Position numbers and translations under genes: made by a program. This document shows, piece by piece, positions 10,796-21,281 of a DNA stretch of 64,000 nucleotides. Numbering within the stretch: position 1 is the first letter of the stretch; each line of letters opens with the position of its first letter. Source of the stretch: Diospyros lotus (lineage: Eukaryota > Streptophyta > Magnoliopsida > Ericales > Ebenaceae); the NCBI RefSeq assembly GCF_014633365.1, contig NC_068344.1, positions 10,369,669-10,433,668 of the forward strand, read 5' to 3'. The notes under the pieces were generated by a model. That model did no database searches and was not told where the DNA came from. It was given only the letters and a program-made list of their open reading frames with translations.

Positions 10796-12222
10796 TGATA
10801 TTTTACTCTTAGTAATAAAATGGTTTTGATAATGACTATATGAAAATCAATCTCTACAATATGGATTACATAGATGAGAAAATAACTTTTATAAAATGAA
10901 GCAAGGCATGGATTATGTAAATGAGAAAATAGCTTTTAATATGTGAATTGTGAAGTAAGGTATGGATTATATGAATGAGAAAACAAATTTGTAATACATG
11001 AATTTTGAAGCAAGATATGAAATCCTATAGAAGAAATATTGAGTTTGGTTGAGTGATATTTATTTTAAAAATATATTTTTGATAATCTCAACTTGCCTTC
11101 AAAAAGATCAAAATGTGGATTTGTTAAAGTTTTCTATGTTTTCAAAAAGATAGTCGACTATGTGTTTCATTATGTTGACTATGCCTTAGAATAGTCGACT
11201 ATGCTGTTAAGGATAGTCAACTATGTATAAGGATAGTCGACTATGCTGGTTTGATCTGTCGACTACGTGAGGCATCTGTCGACTATTTCTTAGTCTGTCG
11301 ACTATCAAGTAAGGATAGTCGACTATGGCTTTTCATCTGTCGACTATTTTTGTTCTATAAATTCAAAATTTTCTTCACATTTTCTCATCCGTCGACTATT
11401 CACTTGCATATGTCGACTATGATTTTTTTGTATTAAAAGATAGTCGACTATCTCTTTCTGTCTGTCGACTATGCTTAGCTTTATTTGATAAAATAGTCGA
11501 CTAACCCATTTTCTCTGTCGACTATGTGTTTCACAGAAACTTATAACGGCTAGTTTTTGGCGCATTAAATGCTCGCCCAACCACCCACAACGGTCCAAAA
11601 TTCAAACTTACCCACCATCAACTATAAATAGGTGGTTGAAGATGCATTGAAGGCTGCTGAAACACATTGAATATCTTGAACGATCGTGCCTTCACTATTC
11701 ATCGAGCTTTAACTTTTCTCTCTGTATTTTCATTTAAGAGGCTTTGATATTTTACTGTTATATTACTTTTAAGCCTCGATCTTACATTTAAAGAGAGAGC
11801 TTGTAACTAAGAGTTGTACTCTTAGAATCTCCATTTCATTCTCTGTATTTTTCCTAGCGGTAGCTAGAGGGCCCATTAAGTTGGGAGGTTGTAAGTTTCC
11901 TAGTCAAGGACTAGAGGACCTGCTCGTATTGAGTAGGGGGTTTGAGAGTAAAGATTGGTTTTAAAAATCCTTAGTTGATAGCTAAGGTAGTGGACTAAGC
12001 TTGGAAAGCTGAACCACTATAAATACGTGTCTTCACTGCTTTCCATATTTCTTCTTGCTTCCTTTGCATTTCTGTTTCTACTAACTTTGAATGTTCATTG
12101 ATAAAATTCCATATTTACTCTTCACCATTTGAAAGTATCTTTGCTTCTCAAAAGAAATTTTTTTAATTATACCAATTCACCCCTCCCCTCTTGGTGTGTG
12201 TCATATAAGTTCAATTCTATCA
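10796..12222 (+). repeat. 3' LTR of SIRE-A
   Basis: 1427 bp from TGATATTTTACTC to TTCTATCA, close to identical to the 5' LTR. It contains the GTCGAC cluster (about 11153-11525) and TATAAATA at 11623. It is the only intact copy of the LTR start and so shows where N1 cut the 5' LTR. Confidence 0.93.
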
Positions 12223-14154
12223 AACTCTTTACCCCCGAACTTCCCTTAACTAACTCCCCGTTATAGCCCTTGCCTCCCTGGGATGTTGTTCCCAGAATCA
12301 CTCCCCTTGGTTGTTGCATTTGCTTCCTCATTAGAGCCTCTGTAATACCCGGGAAATTATTAAGAGTATAAATGATATTTAATGAAGGGTATAATTGGAA
12401 TTATCGAAAGAATAAAGCTATATGACACACTAACGCAGTTTTATATGATTAAATCAGTCGGAGGGAATAACCCGGACCTTAGATAGCCAAAGAAAATTGT
12501 ACAGTATCAACAAGTGATTAGAATTATGATTTTTAGTGATGAGAGAAGAGGGATCGGGGATAGTTTTCGGTATAGCTGTCGACCAGGCTAAGAAAACCGA
12601 ATCGACGTAGAAAACGTCCGGAAGGTCAACGGAGCGTGTCAAGGACTAGTATTTAATGTGTAGAACAACCCTTAAGGGATTTCGGGTTGAATCAAATGGA
12701 TTTAAGGTCAATTTGACCAATCGGGCCTAAGTGCAGTTTTCTAATTTTGCCCGAGGGAGGTCAAAATGGTAATTTTTCAAGAGTTTCGAGGATCAAATGA
12801 GATGTACTAAACTTATGGGACTTAGTGGTATGTTTGGATAGTTTAGGGGCACAAGAAAAAGGGCTGAAATGACAAAGGAAGAAGCAAGGGGGGTTAAACT
12901 GCAATTTATCAAAAGTGGCATAGTGTGAACACAATTGGATTTCGGCCGCCGCACTGCCACCGCACGTGGAGGCCGTTTCCGGCAATGGTACGACCGAGGC
13001 TTGCTTGAGGAAGGTTGTATACGACCGTGGGATTCTTGAGGAGCAAGGGTGGTCGGTGATTGGCCGGATTTTGGTCGGTTTTCGGGTATAAAAGAGAGGC
13101 CGAGGGTTTCGACTTTTTGGAGCTCAAATCGATCGTGTTAGAGGATGAATCGATGAGAATGGATAAGGGGCTTTCGATCCTTATGAAACGGAGAAGATTT
13201 TGTGAGTAGTTTGAGGGATTTTGGTGTTCGTTTAAGGCCGTTTGGGGTTTGGCCGATCGAAGGTGGCGGACCGCCTTCCGCCACCTGCAACTGGCCGTTT
13301 GGGCCCTTTTCCGGTGTCCTTTCGGCCGAAAAATGGTGCCATTTGGATCGACTAATCGAAGGCTTGAAGGCGGTGTGGTCAGATCAGTCATCGGAGGAGT
13401 CGTCGCCGGCCGGTCTTGAGGAAGAAGACGATGCGCGTGGCTGCACGCGCCAGCTTTCACTCGCAGCCACGCGCTAGGCGCGTGAGAGCGCATGCGAAGG
13501 GATATTTTGGTAATTTTAATTCCAATATTTATCTTTAATTATTCTAGGAATTATTGTGTTGAAATATTTTGGAAAATAGTTGAAGAAATAATTATTTTGG
13601 AATTATTGAGGTGAAAATTGGGAGAAAATAGAAGAAATTATGAAAAAATTGAGGAAAATAGATTTTAATGCTTCCTTAATTAAATATGATGTTTAGGAAG
13701 TATCTTGGCTTGAGGTTGGGCACAAGTTCAAGTATTTGGGGTTTGGCACGCAAATCGAGGCCGTGCACGAGGATCGGGGCAATCCAAATTCGTTCGAAGT
13801 GAGTGGTCTAATCCTATCTTTACCTTATCTTGAATATGTGTTGGAAGGTGTGTAGTGGGTTCAGGTGGGCGGTGTTACCCTCCCGAACTTAGGTTACACG
13901 CAAATGGGGCCAGTTCTAGTGAGCGGTTTTACCCTCCGAAACTTGGGTTGTTCTGCGAAAGCGTTCCACTTATTTATTCATGTCATCATTTGCATATTGT
14001 ACATGTGATATATTGCATCAATTGTTTTTACTTACAAAAGAGTCTGTGCATGGCGTGTGATTCTCATATCATCGGGGTATTGATATTCGTGTCAATGTTG
14101 TTTTCTGTGTGGGACGGGATAGAGTCTTCTTGAGAATGGGACACGGTTAGTCCT

Positions 14155-14270
14155 GGAAATCGGGTGACACGGTAGGGCATCCGGGGCCGGTACTGGTGAT
14201 CGGGTGACACGGTAGGGCATCCGGGACTGGTAACCGAGTGACACGGTAGGGCACCCGGGGATTAAATATG
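14155..14270 (+). repeat. Short minisatellite in the N2 LTR
   Basis: Three copies of a unit containing GTGACACGGTAGGGCA, spaced 40 and 34 bp apart. This is the N2 version of the 48-bp array of N1 and N3. Confidence 0.75.
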
Positions 14271-14345
14271 TCAGGGTGATTTCTCAAGTTAGACGTGTCT
14301 TGCATATTTACGTTTGTCTGAGTATGCCATGCTCGTGTGTCTCTC

Positions 14346-14430
14346 ATGCATTGTATAAACTGTTTTATGCCGTCATGCATTGTATAAACTGTTTTATGCC
14401 GTCATGCATTGTATAAACTGTTTTATCATC
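14346..14430 (+). repeat. 29-bp tandem repeat in the N2 LTR
   Basis: Nearly three copies of a 29-bp unit beginning ATGCATTGTATAAACTG. N1 and N3 do not show this expansion, so it is private to this copy. Confidence 0.8.
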
Positions 14431-15859
14431 TAACTTGGGCTATGCCCCTAGAACGTTTAATGTTCCAGCCAGGGACTGCTGCGAGGGCAAGGATGTGGCC
14501 GGTTGAGGGCCAATGGTGCTTAGTTTGTTAAGTCGTTGTAACGTTTGGAGACTTTAACATGCATTTCAGGTTGTAAATGAACAGTTGTATAATAGCGATT
14601 TTATCATTTGATCTGTATTACGTAATTTGCTATGGAAATACAATGTAAGAACTATGGTGTTTTGGTATTAATGTATCCGCTGCGTTGTATTAAGACTCGT
14701 TTAGTTTAAGATTATTGATCTTGATAGTTAAACGGCCAAAGCTGGGGTTCGCGGGGTTTTATATCTGCATGTGAAGACTGTTCTTGATATACCGCGCGTG
14801 TTAAACTTGAAGAAAAAAAAAAAAAAATCCCGGGAATACCCTTATAGTGACACGCCTGGCGAGACAGGGTGTTACAACCTCCACCACCATCTCCTGCAAC
14901 CTAGCACTCTCGGTTGCTTGCTCCACCATTTGGGGCTACAACATTTTGACCATTGGTCGAAGCTCATCACTCAGACAACTCACAAAGCTGACACAAAATA
15001 GGCCTCTGATAGGTGAGGATTGTGATTAATCATAAGTGATCTCAGTTCCTCAAACCTAAACTAATAGGCCCTCGCTTCCCCACACTACCTGAGTTTCTTG
15101 AATTCCTATATCACATTCATCATACTCTTCTCACCAAATCGTTCACAAAGCTTTTCAGCAAACTCCTCGCAAGTACAATCTCCTCTTACTCTAGACCACC
15201 CTTGAAACCAGGCATCCCTATATCGTTGAAGTATGTCGTGGCCAAGGCTACCCTCTGCCCTTCGAGTATGTTATACCAATTAAATAACCGTTCACATTTT
15301 CTTAACCACCATCTAGGATTGATCCCTTCACACTAGGATCTCCATCTGGGGCATAGGAAACCCCGATTGATTGTGGATGGCATGGCCCTCCCATCTCCTA
15401 TCCATTTCTGCCTTTCCTTCCTCCCCCATATCCACCTCAATTTCAAAGATACCGGTAATACGGGTGTTCATCCTATGTCCAGGTAAGATAGGATATGTTC
15501 TCTCCCTAGGAGGAAAGTCAGAGAAATTCTTACCAAGTTCTGGCGAATGAACATCACCATGAACTGTTTCAGCTAATCCCTAAATTGTACTCCCATCTCC
15601 TCCCGAATATGTGAAAAGGCCCCATCCAACCTTCATTTCAATCCTTCCATGGAACTATCCAACTTGCGATCCACCACCATGATAGCCTCATGATTTCGAG
15701 TAGATATGATCTCCAATAGGTCGGTTTTGTTTTGGAATTCAATCAGAGTCGAGTTGAATTGTTGTAGCTGCGACTCGAAGTTTTTCATATGAATCCCTTC
15801 TACCATCGATCCTAATCTTAAAGGATTACAGTCGAGAACCTGGCTCTAATACCAAAAAT

Positions 15860-16385
15860 TGTCAGAGCTTAAGCCTGACAATGGATTCCTCCTAATTCGA
15901 TGTGAATTAGGAAGACACAAGAAGTAAAACAGAGAATTAGAGAGAAAGAGAGAGAGATTAGAAGGAGGAGATGAACATTCTCATTAATTCCTCAACGCCC
16001 CAATCCGAAAGGATTAATGGGGTTTTATACAAGCTGCTGGAAGGGAGGATTCGCGCCAAGGCATCTCCTATAACCTTCTATGGTTATAACAACCAGCCTC
16101 TACACCCTTCTATGGTTGTAACCACTTGCACATGGCTACCCCTTAGATGTTGCATTATTAATTGGTTTATGTTGCATTATTAATGCTTTTCAACTTTGAT
16201 TTAATTGAAAATAACATCAAATTACATCACAAAGTTTAAAAAATAAAAAAATAAAATAGTAGTTTTCCTAGGCCCTAGCCTGACGCCCGACTAGCGCTAG
16301 CGCCTTTAGAACACTGATAACAACCAGCCTCCACACCCTTCTATGGTTGTAACCACTTGCACATGACTACCCCTTAGATGTAACA
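15860..16385 (-). repeat. 5' LTR of GypM, carrying a hAT-family fragment
   Basis: Runs from TGTCAGAGC to GATGTAACA on the plus strand (ends inverted for the minus element). The LTR is enlarged by a 166-bp insertion (16151-16316) and an associated 65-bp duplication, so the original was about 295 bp. The outer flank is AACAT, and its partner is off-window. AG-rich runs near 15925-15970 resemble those in the GypC LTR. Confidence 0.65.
16086..16381 (-). mobile_element. hAT-family fragment flanked by a 65-bp duplication
   Basis: Read on the minus strand from 16316: CAGTGTTCTAAAGGCGC, then a GC-rich CTAGGCG-type segment, then an AT-rich tail. These match the copy at 56403. The outer end abuts ATAACAAC (16317-16324), and the same 8-mer is at 16086-16093, as a hAT 8-bp target duplication would give. 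However, the far terminal repeat is missing. Instead 65 bp of LTR (16086-16150) is repeated at 16317-16381. Confidence 0.6.
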
Positions 16386-16456
16386 AACATATAATAGCAA
16401 CAATTAAAGCAAAAAATTTAAAATCACATGGCGATTCACATGACAAGATGCCTTAC
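16386..16456 (-). other. Host intron sequence
   Basis: AT-rich DNA between the GypM LTR and a candidate exon. It begins with GTAAGG on the minus strand, a good 5' splice site. Confidence 0.4.
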
Positions 16457-16527
16457 TTATCAGAAAATAAGGAGTCCAAGCTTTGTTCTTCCACAAGCTG
16501 TTCTACAGTATCAAGAATGGTGCCTAC
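16457..16527 (-). CDS. Candidate internal exon c of an unrecognised host gene
   Basis: On the minus strand a pyrimidine-rich stretch ending TTTGTAG precedes 71 nt encoding VGTILDTVEQLVEEQSLDSL and then FSD plus two bases, followed by GTAAGG. The peptide looks like an amphipathic helix and resembles no element protein here. It starts in phase 0, matching the end of candidate exon b. I do not recognise the family. A retroelement remnant is possible, but splice signals on both sides and compatible phase argue for a real exon. Confidence 0.5.
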
Positions 16528-16802
16528 CTACAAACAAAGGGGGACAAAAAAAAAAAAAAACAATAACTGAATGTAAAAGTTAAACAAAATTAAATCACAG
16601 TGAACACAAAAATTTGCAGTTCTTAAAAAGAAAAAGGACTGCACAATTGCAACACAAATAGAATTAGACTACATGATTAAACAATAAACAATGAACCAAA
16701 AAGTAACATGGTTTTCTGAGTAGCAACATATCAAATAATGCCAAGCAACAACAATCACTTAATAATATAATTTCATTAATATATGCAATTCACAATCACT
16801 AG
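16528..16802 (-). other. Host intron sequence
   Basis: AT-rich, with a run of about 17 A at 16547. No coding potential seen. It ends with ACTAG, the target duplicated by the next element. Confidence 0.4.
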
Positions 16803-18412
16803 TGTAACGCCCCGCCCTCCCCAGGGCGCTATGGTTTGTTAAACTGAGAGATAAATCCATTTCATTTACCTATTCCACCTTAACCCATTTCACATTTCAC
16901 AGGCTTCAAAATGCTTTACAAATACACTATAACACAAACTTCATATCATTACACCAAAGCTATTCCACATGCATAATTTAATGAAATAGCATCATTCTTT
17001 GAAAAGCTCTTTCCCCTTCAACCTACCTCTAAAATCTGGCACATTGAATATGGACTAATGAATATTATTACTACTCAGCATGGGTTAGAAAACATTTTTA
17101 TGCATGAATGCCTTGTGCATTGTATGATTAAAAAAAGTTTCCATGTCAAGATTTCTAGCACTCTTTAACCGTTCATTCCCCCATTTGATCATCTCAACAT
17201 CACCCAAACACAACCACATGAACGGTTACCTGAACAACCAAGACATGATAAACTTACCTATGAACATAGTTTTCATGTAATGCTATAAACACTTTTAATG
17301 CATTCTTTTCGTTAGCATGCTATAATATAGATAAACTTTGCATTTACATTAACCATGCTATGTCATACATTTTGAAATTAACAATGAACCCTTACCTTCG
17401 TAGTAGACAATATTGAAGTAGAACTAGCTCACTGTCTCTACCTTGTCACAATCCAAATTAGCCAAGATCACCCTCAATTCCCTTCTTCACATTTGGTTTC
17501 TCTCTTATTTTCCCTTCTTTGTAATTACTTCCTCTTAGCATCTCTCTATCCCACTCTTAATTTTCTTCACTTAGCCAAACTAGCAAAGAAATTCATGGCT
17601 ACATAGGTTCTTTAATTGCTACACTTTAGCATCTCATCTCTTCCATTACATTTCCAAGTGGCACATCAAAATTTAATGGCCATCACCCCTTAAGCCAATG
17701 ACACCACATGTTTAGGCTTTCAACGCAGGCCTATAATTAACCACGTGGCAATCTTATCAAGTAAATTTAAACAATTTGGCCACTGTTTTCCCATTTGCAT
17801 TATTATATATTTTTTCTTCTATCTTTTGAACCCTAATCCCACAAGGATTACGAGGTGTCTTTAGGTCATTCAAGAAATTGACTTACATACCTTCCTTAAC
17901 AATTCCAGATGAATCACAAACTTACACCATAATCTTTTGATATTCCATAACTATATTGGAATTTATGGTGTTCATTTAGGTTAGCCATTTCCCAATCTGA
18001 ACACACCTTTAGGCTTGTCATGAAAACCATTACGTAACCCATGTGTTACTCTGGCATACTCGTTGCTCCTCTTGCTCAAAATTGCATGATCATATGTAAC
18101 CCAATCATGGCATTGTCAGGTTGCTCTCGATTGATTGAGGTGCCTGCCTCATTTGGTCTACCAAAAAGTCCAAAATGCCATGTCGATTTCCTTCTTGCCT
18201 CAATTGACTAAGCCATTTTCCCAATTGATCAAGCTTCACTAGTGAGCTAACACCCTACCCTTGTTTAGCTCATTTCTCCTGATCTTTGGATTTCTCTTAA
18301 TCAAATCAATTAATTAAATGAATTTCTCAAAAATTCACAAATATGTATCAAAATGAGAACTTCCACTTTCATTAAGATAACCTCAAAACACGACAAAATA
18401 CAGAGTATTACA
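16803..18412 (-). mobile_element. 1.6-kb solo LTR with ACTAG duplication
   Basis: 1610 bp from TGTAACGCCCCGCC to AGAGTATTACA, flanked by perfect 5-bp repeats ACTAG (16798-16802 and 18413-18417). There is no primer site or internal region, so it is a solo LTR. The ends resemble family N (TGTAACACCCC on the minus copy), but the interior differs, indicating a related family. Confidence 0.88.
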
Positions 18413-19542
18413 ACTAGCAAACGAGAAGGCTTGGTAGACTTTCAAATGTAATTCAATGGATGAATTTTACTGCTCCCTTGATTCACATTATGAAATTTTT
18501 GGCAAGGAACTTATATTTTAAAATGTTTCTTTGATCAACAGCAATACTCCAAGACCCCACCTTTGTCATCTATGCCATTTATCACACCACAGATAGATTC
18601 ATATCCATAGAACACAACACTTTTAAGATTCCTACGTGGTGAAATGGTACATCTACAAGACTCAAAATCTCATGCCAAAGAGTGGAGGCTCCACTCCTTT
18701 TCAAGGCATAATATCAAGAATTCTCATTCACATATCAATTCAATATGAGCTTCATCATTGAGTTGCCATTTTAAAGAGCGTTCTCCATATTATATGTTGA
18801 AACTTGAACTTCCATACTTTGGAAAGTGGAATAAGTTCAACAGTGGATCATGCCAATCAAATAACTGTTATTCTTAATGTGGGAAAGCATCCTACTTTCC
18901 TTGTATACATAATTAGAAAAAAAAAAAAGTTAAAACATTTTCATTTTATCTTAGTGACTTTCAAAAACCTGAGGCCAAAAGGCTTTAGAGCAAGCTGGCA
19001 ATATCAAATAAATAAGTACTGGAAAAGCTCCCAAGAATACTTTTTTCAATGATTTGATACCAACAACTGGCAAACTTTTAATACTGTTTATAGCAGTCAT
19101 CAGTATTCTTCTTCCAAACTGTTCATCACAAGAAGTGTCCTCCTATCTACCAAAAGCACTAGAGAAATTGTTGAATCCTTTTCTTCTCATCTTCTCTTTT
19201 CTTCCTCTGCACTACTATACATGATATATAAAGCAATTGTAAATAGTAAATACGAGTGTAGAAGTTACTGAAGAACAGGAGTTTTCCTCTTTGAAATTCT
19301 GATCCACTATCATTGAAACCAGCAATGATTAGAACAGTAAATAATTGAAATATTTATGGTTAAATTTTTATCTCAAGTTATGATATGACTTTATAATCAG
19401 GGCACTAAACTGGGGCCGAAATTTGACATCATAGTATGGATGGTGAGAAACATATATCTGCACTAACTCCAAATGCAGGGAAGCTTCTGCCACACCTCAA
19501 GCAATAACTTTATAATGTAATTACGGGGTTATAGAAGCTAAC
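18413..19542 (-). other. Host intron sequence, no gene seen
   Basis: About 1.1 kb of AT-rich DNA without recognisable element ends or reading frames of note. It may contain older decayed repeats. Confidence 0.35.
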
Positions 19543-19575
19543 CTGTGTCTCAAGACATAGTAACTCAAATTCCTC
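19543..19575 (-). CDS. Candidate micro-exon b of the host gene
   Basis: On the minus strand, CTATTGACAG precedes 33 nt (11 codons, EEFELLCLETQ) followed by GTTAGC. Both phases are 0, so it can join exon a upstream and exon c downstream without a frame change. The evidence is the coincidence of splice sites, phase and a coherent peptide. A 33-nt exon is short enough that chance cannot be excluded. Confidence 0.45.
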
Positions 19576-20173
19576 CTGTCAATAGAAAGAAAGTAGTTAA
19601 CCCTCAATCTACAGAATGCAACTTACGATCACATGACAAAACAGCAGATCAAACAAGAGTGTCCCTAGTGCATGAGGCTCCATGCTTCACGAGTATTGAG
19701 AGAGGGTTATCTTTGTGCACAGCCTTACCCTTGCTTTGCAAAGAGGCTATTTTCCCAATTTGAACCCTTGGCCTTCCAATCGCGAAGGAGCAACCTTGCT
19801 ATTACTACCAAGGCTTTCCCTCCAAGTCAAACAAGAAAACATCTTTAAAATTCTGAAATGCTCATTTAGCTACCTAGGTTGTCAGCTAATTCTGATTTTA
19901 ATTTACAGCTGCTGCTATTGCCAAGGTGACCGTATCTAAGAAGCTACCAGTGTCATACTAATCCTTAAAATACTTAATTTGTTATAACTTAATTTATAAT
20001 TGCTTCTATAAAAATAAGATTAAGATTGCTAAAAGGAAACTATTTTGCTTTCCAGTTGAGAGCTATCCCAGAAACAAGAAATGCTTCATGCAGTTGTAAA
20101 TAACTTCTATGACCTAACTGTAAAACCCCAAGGCTTGCTTAAAACATTGACAATGCATTTTCTCAATGACAAT
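19576..20173 (-). other. Host intron sequence up to CopE
   Basis: AT-rich with no gene seen. The last five bases before CopE are ACAAT; no matching duplication was found at the far end of the nest. Confidence 0.4.
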
Positions 20174-20498
20174 TGTTGGACGAGATTAAAGATTCAAAGT
20201 TAAAAAGGAAGGATAAAGAGAAGTTTTAAAAAGGGAGAATGATAGATGGATAGAGGATAAAGGAAGGGCAGACGTTTGAAGTTGAGATTGAGTAGATAAT
20301 CCTAGAGTTAAGTTTTAAGTTTTTTGAGTCTGATTTATTTCTATTTTTAAGGAGATAAAGAGTCCTAGTTTCTAGGGGATAAATAACCTAAATTTTCTCC
20401 TATTTTATAGGAGAAAAAGCAGGATGTAATCTATATATATTTCTTATCTTGAATTCAATAAAATTATTCAAGCTTCCAAGAGTTTTAAGCTTGTTTCA
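20174..20498 (+). repeat. 5' LTR of CopE and primer site
   Basis: Ends TTGTTTCA at 20498, immediately followed by TGGTATTAGAGA (20499-20510), which differs from the tRNA-Met complement at two positions. CTATATATAT near 20431 is a possible TATA box. Confidence 0.7.
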
Positions 20499-20559
20499 TG
20501 GTATTAGAGACTTGTTCCGATCACTAACAGCAATTGAAGTATTGGTTGTTTACAAGATC

Positions 20560-21281
20560 ATGGCCGAAGCTCAACCAAACCCAACCCTAACTGAAGCATC
20601 AGCCATATGTTCTCCGAGCCCTCTTCCTCCTTCTCCTTCTCCTTCTCCTTCTCCACCAAATTTTTCCACAAATCCTATTGATAATCATCCTCACAAATTA
20701 CTCACCACAAATTGAATGGGAGTAATTTTAGAGAATGGTTTCAATCAGCGATGCTAGTAATCAAAGGAAAAGACAAAGCAGGATACTTGACTGGTTTCAT
20801 TCCTACTCCACCAACCACTGCAGCCACTTATGGCACCTGGGAGGCAAAAAACTCAACTATCATGGTGTGGCTAATAAATTCTATGGAGCCAAGGATCGGT
20901 AGAACATACCTATTCTACAAGACAACAAAGGAGATATGGGATTTAGTCCAAGAGATGTACTCAAAGTTGAAAAATTCCTCCCAATGTTTTGAAATCAGGT
21001 CAACCATTAGAAAAAACAAACAAGGTAATCTCAGTGTTACTGATTATTTTAACATATTGGTTGAGTTATGGCATGAAATGAACCTATTCTACACTATCAA
21101 TTGGGAATGCTCAGCTGATAATACCAAATATAATAAGATGGTTGAAAAAGATCGTATATTTGATTTTCTACATTGTCTTAATCCTGATTTGGATAAAGTT
21201 TGTGGAAGGATTTTGGGTACAAAACCCTTACCGTCACTTAGGAAAGTATTTGCAGAGGTAATGAGAGAAGAAAGCAGATGA
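20560..21281 (+). pseudogene. CopE gag
   Basis: The ATG at 20560 opens a frame with a Pro/Ser-rich N-terminus. A one-base deletion near 20710 shifts it to the frame running to 21281. That frame reads LNGSNFREWFQSAMLVIKGK and WEAKNSTIMVWLINSM, typical of the UBN2 gag family of copia elements. The nucleocapsid part downstream (21282-21717) is broken by several stops. Confidence 0.75.

Larger units (their letters stand above)
2524..12222 (+). mobile_element. SIRE-A: Sirevirus-like Ty1/copia element with ORF3
   Basis: Complete apart from the first four bases of the 5' LTR, which were cut off by insertion of N1. Order: 5' LTR, tRNA-Met primer site, gag, pol (PR-IN-RT-RNaseH), a spacer with a promoter-like cluster, ORF3, three purine-rich tracts, 3' LTR. 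The LTRs are about 1.4 kb and very similar. Gag is open; pol and ORF3 carry only isolated nonsense codons, so the insertion is fairly recent. It inserted into the gag of GypM; the right flank is AACTC and the left flank is off-window. An ORF after pol, large gag and several polypurine tracts are hallmarks of Sireviruses. Confidence 0.9.
12341..14876 (+). mobile_element. N2: solo LTR of family N
   Basis: A 2536-bp block from TGTAATACCC to GGTGTTACA with no internal region. It is flanked by GCCTC (12336-12340) and ACCTC (14877-14881), a one-mismatch 5-bp target duplication, and the surrounding gag rejoins cleanly. Solo LTRs arise by recombination between the two LTRs of one insertion. A TATAAAA box lies near 13088. 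Open frames of up to 194 codons inside (such as 12909-13493 minus) are GC-rich LTR leader sequence with no domain. Confidence 0.88.
12223..15806 (-). pseudogene. GypM gag fragment, split by N2
   Basis: Two blocks, 15806-14877 and 12340-12223, rejoin across the N2 solo LTR. The N-terminus (MVEGIHMKNFESQLQQ) is a coiled coil of the kind that opens GypC and GypQ gag. The region after it carries several stops and frameshifts. The last block reads EALMRKQMQQPRG, equal to VEALMRKQRQQHRG in GypC. The zinc knuckle and everything downstream are missing here because SIRE-A interrupts. It is a dead copy of a capsid gene. Confidence 0.75.
12223..16385 (-). mobile_element. GypM: 5' end of a minus-strand Ty3/gypsy element
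   Basis: On the minus strand: 5' LTR (16385-15860), a primer site with one mismatch (15854-15843), then gag from ATG 15806 to 12223, where SIRE-A inserted. The rest of GypM should continue left of SIRE-A, off-window. N2 interrupts gag. Gag matches that of GypC and GypQ, so GypM is a chromovirus relative, but it is older and heavily mutated. Confidence 0.8.

Noticed and set aside
2873..11525. CRISPR-like array
   Set aside because: Spacing is irregular, motifs are short palindromes, and the context is a plant retrotransposon.
12909..13493. 194-codon minus-strand frame and the overlapping 91-codon plus frame
   Set aside because: Both lie in the GC-rich leader part of the N2 solo LTR; N3 does not conserve them.
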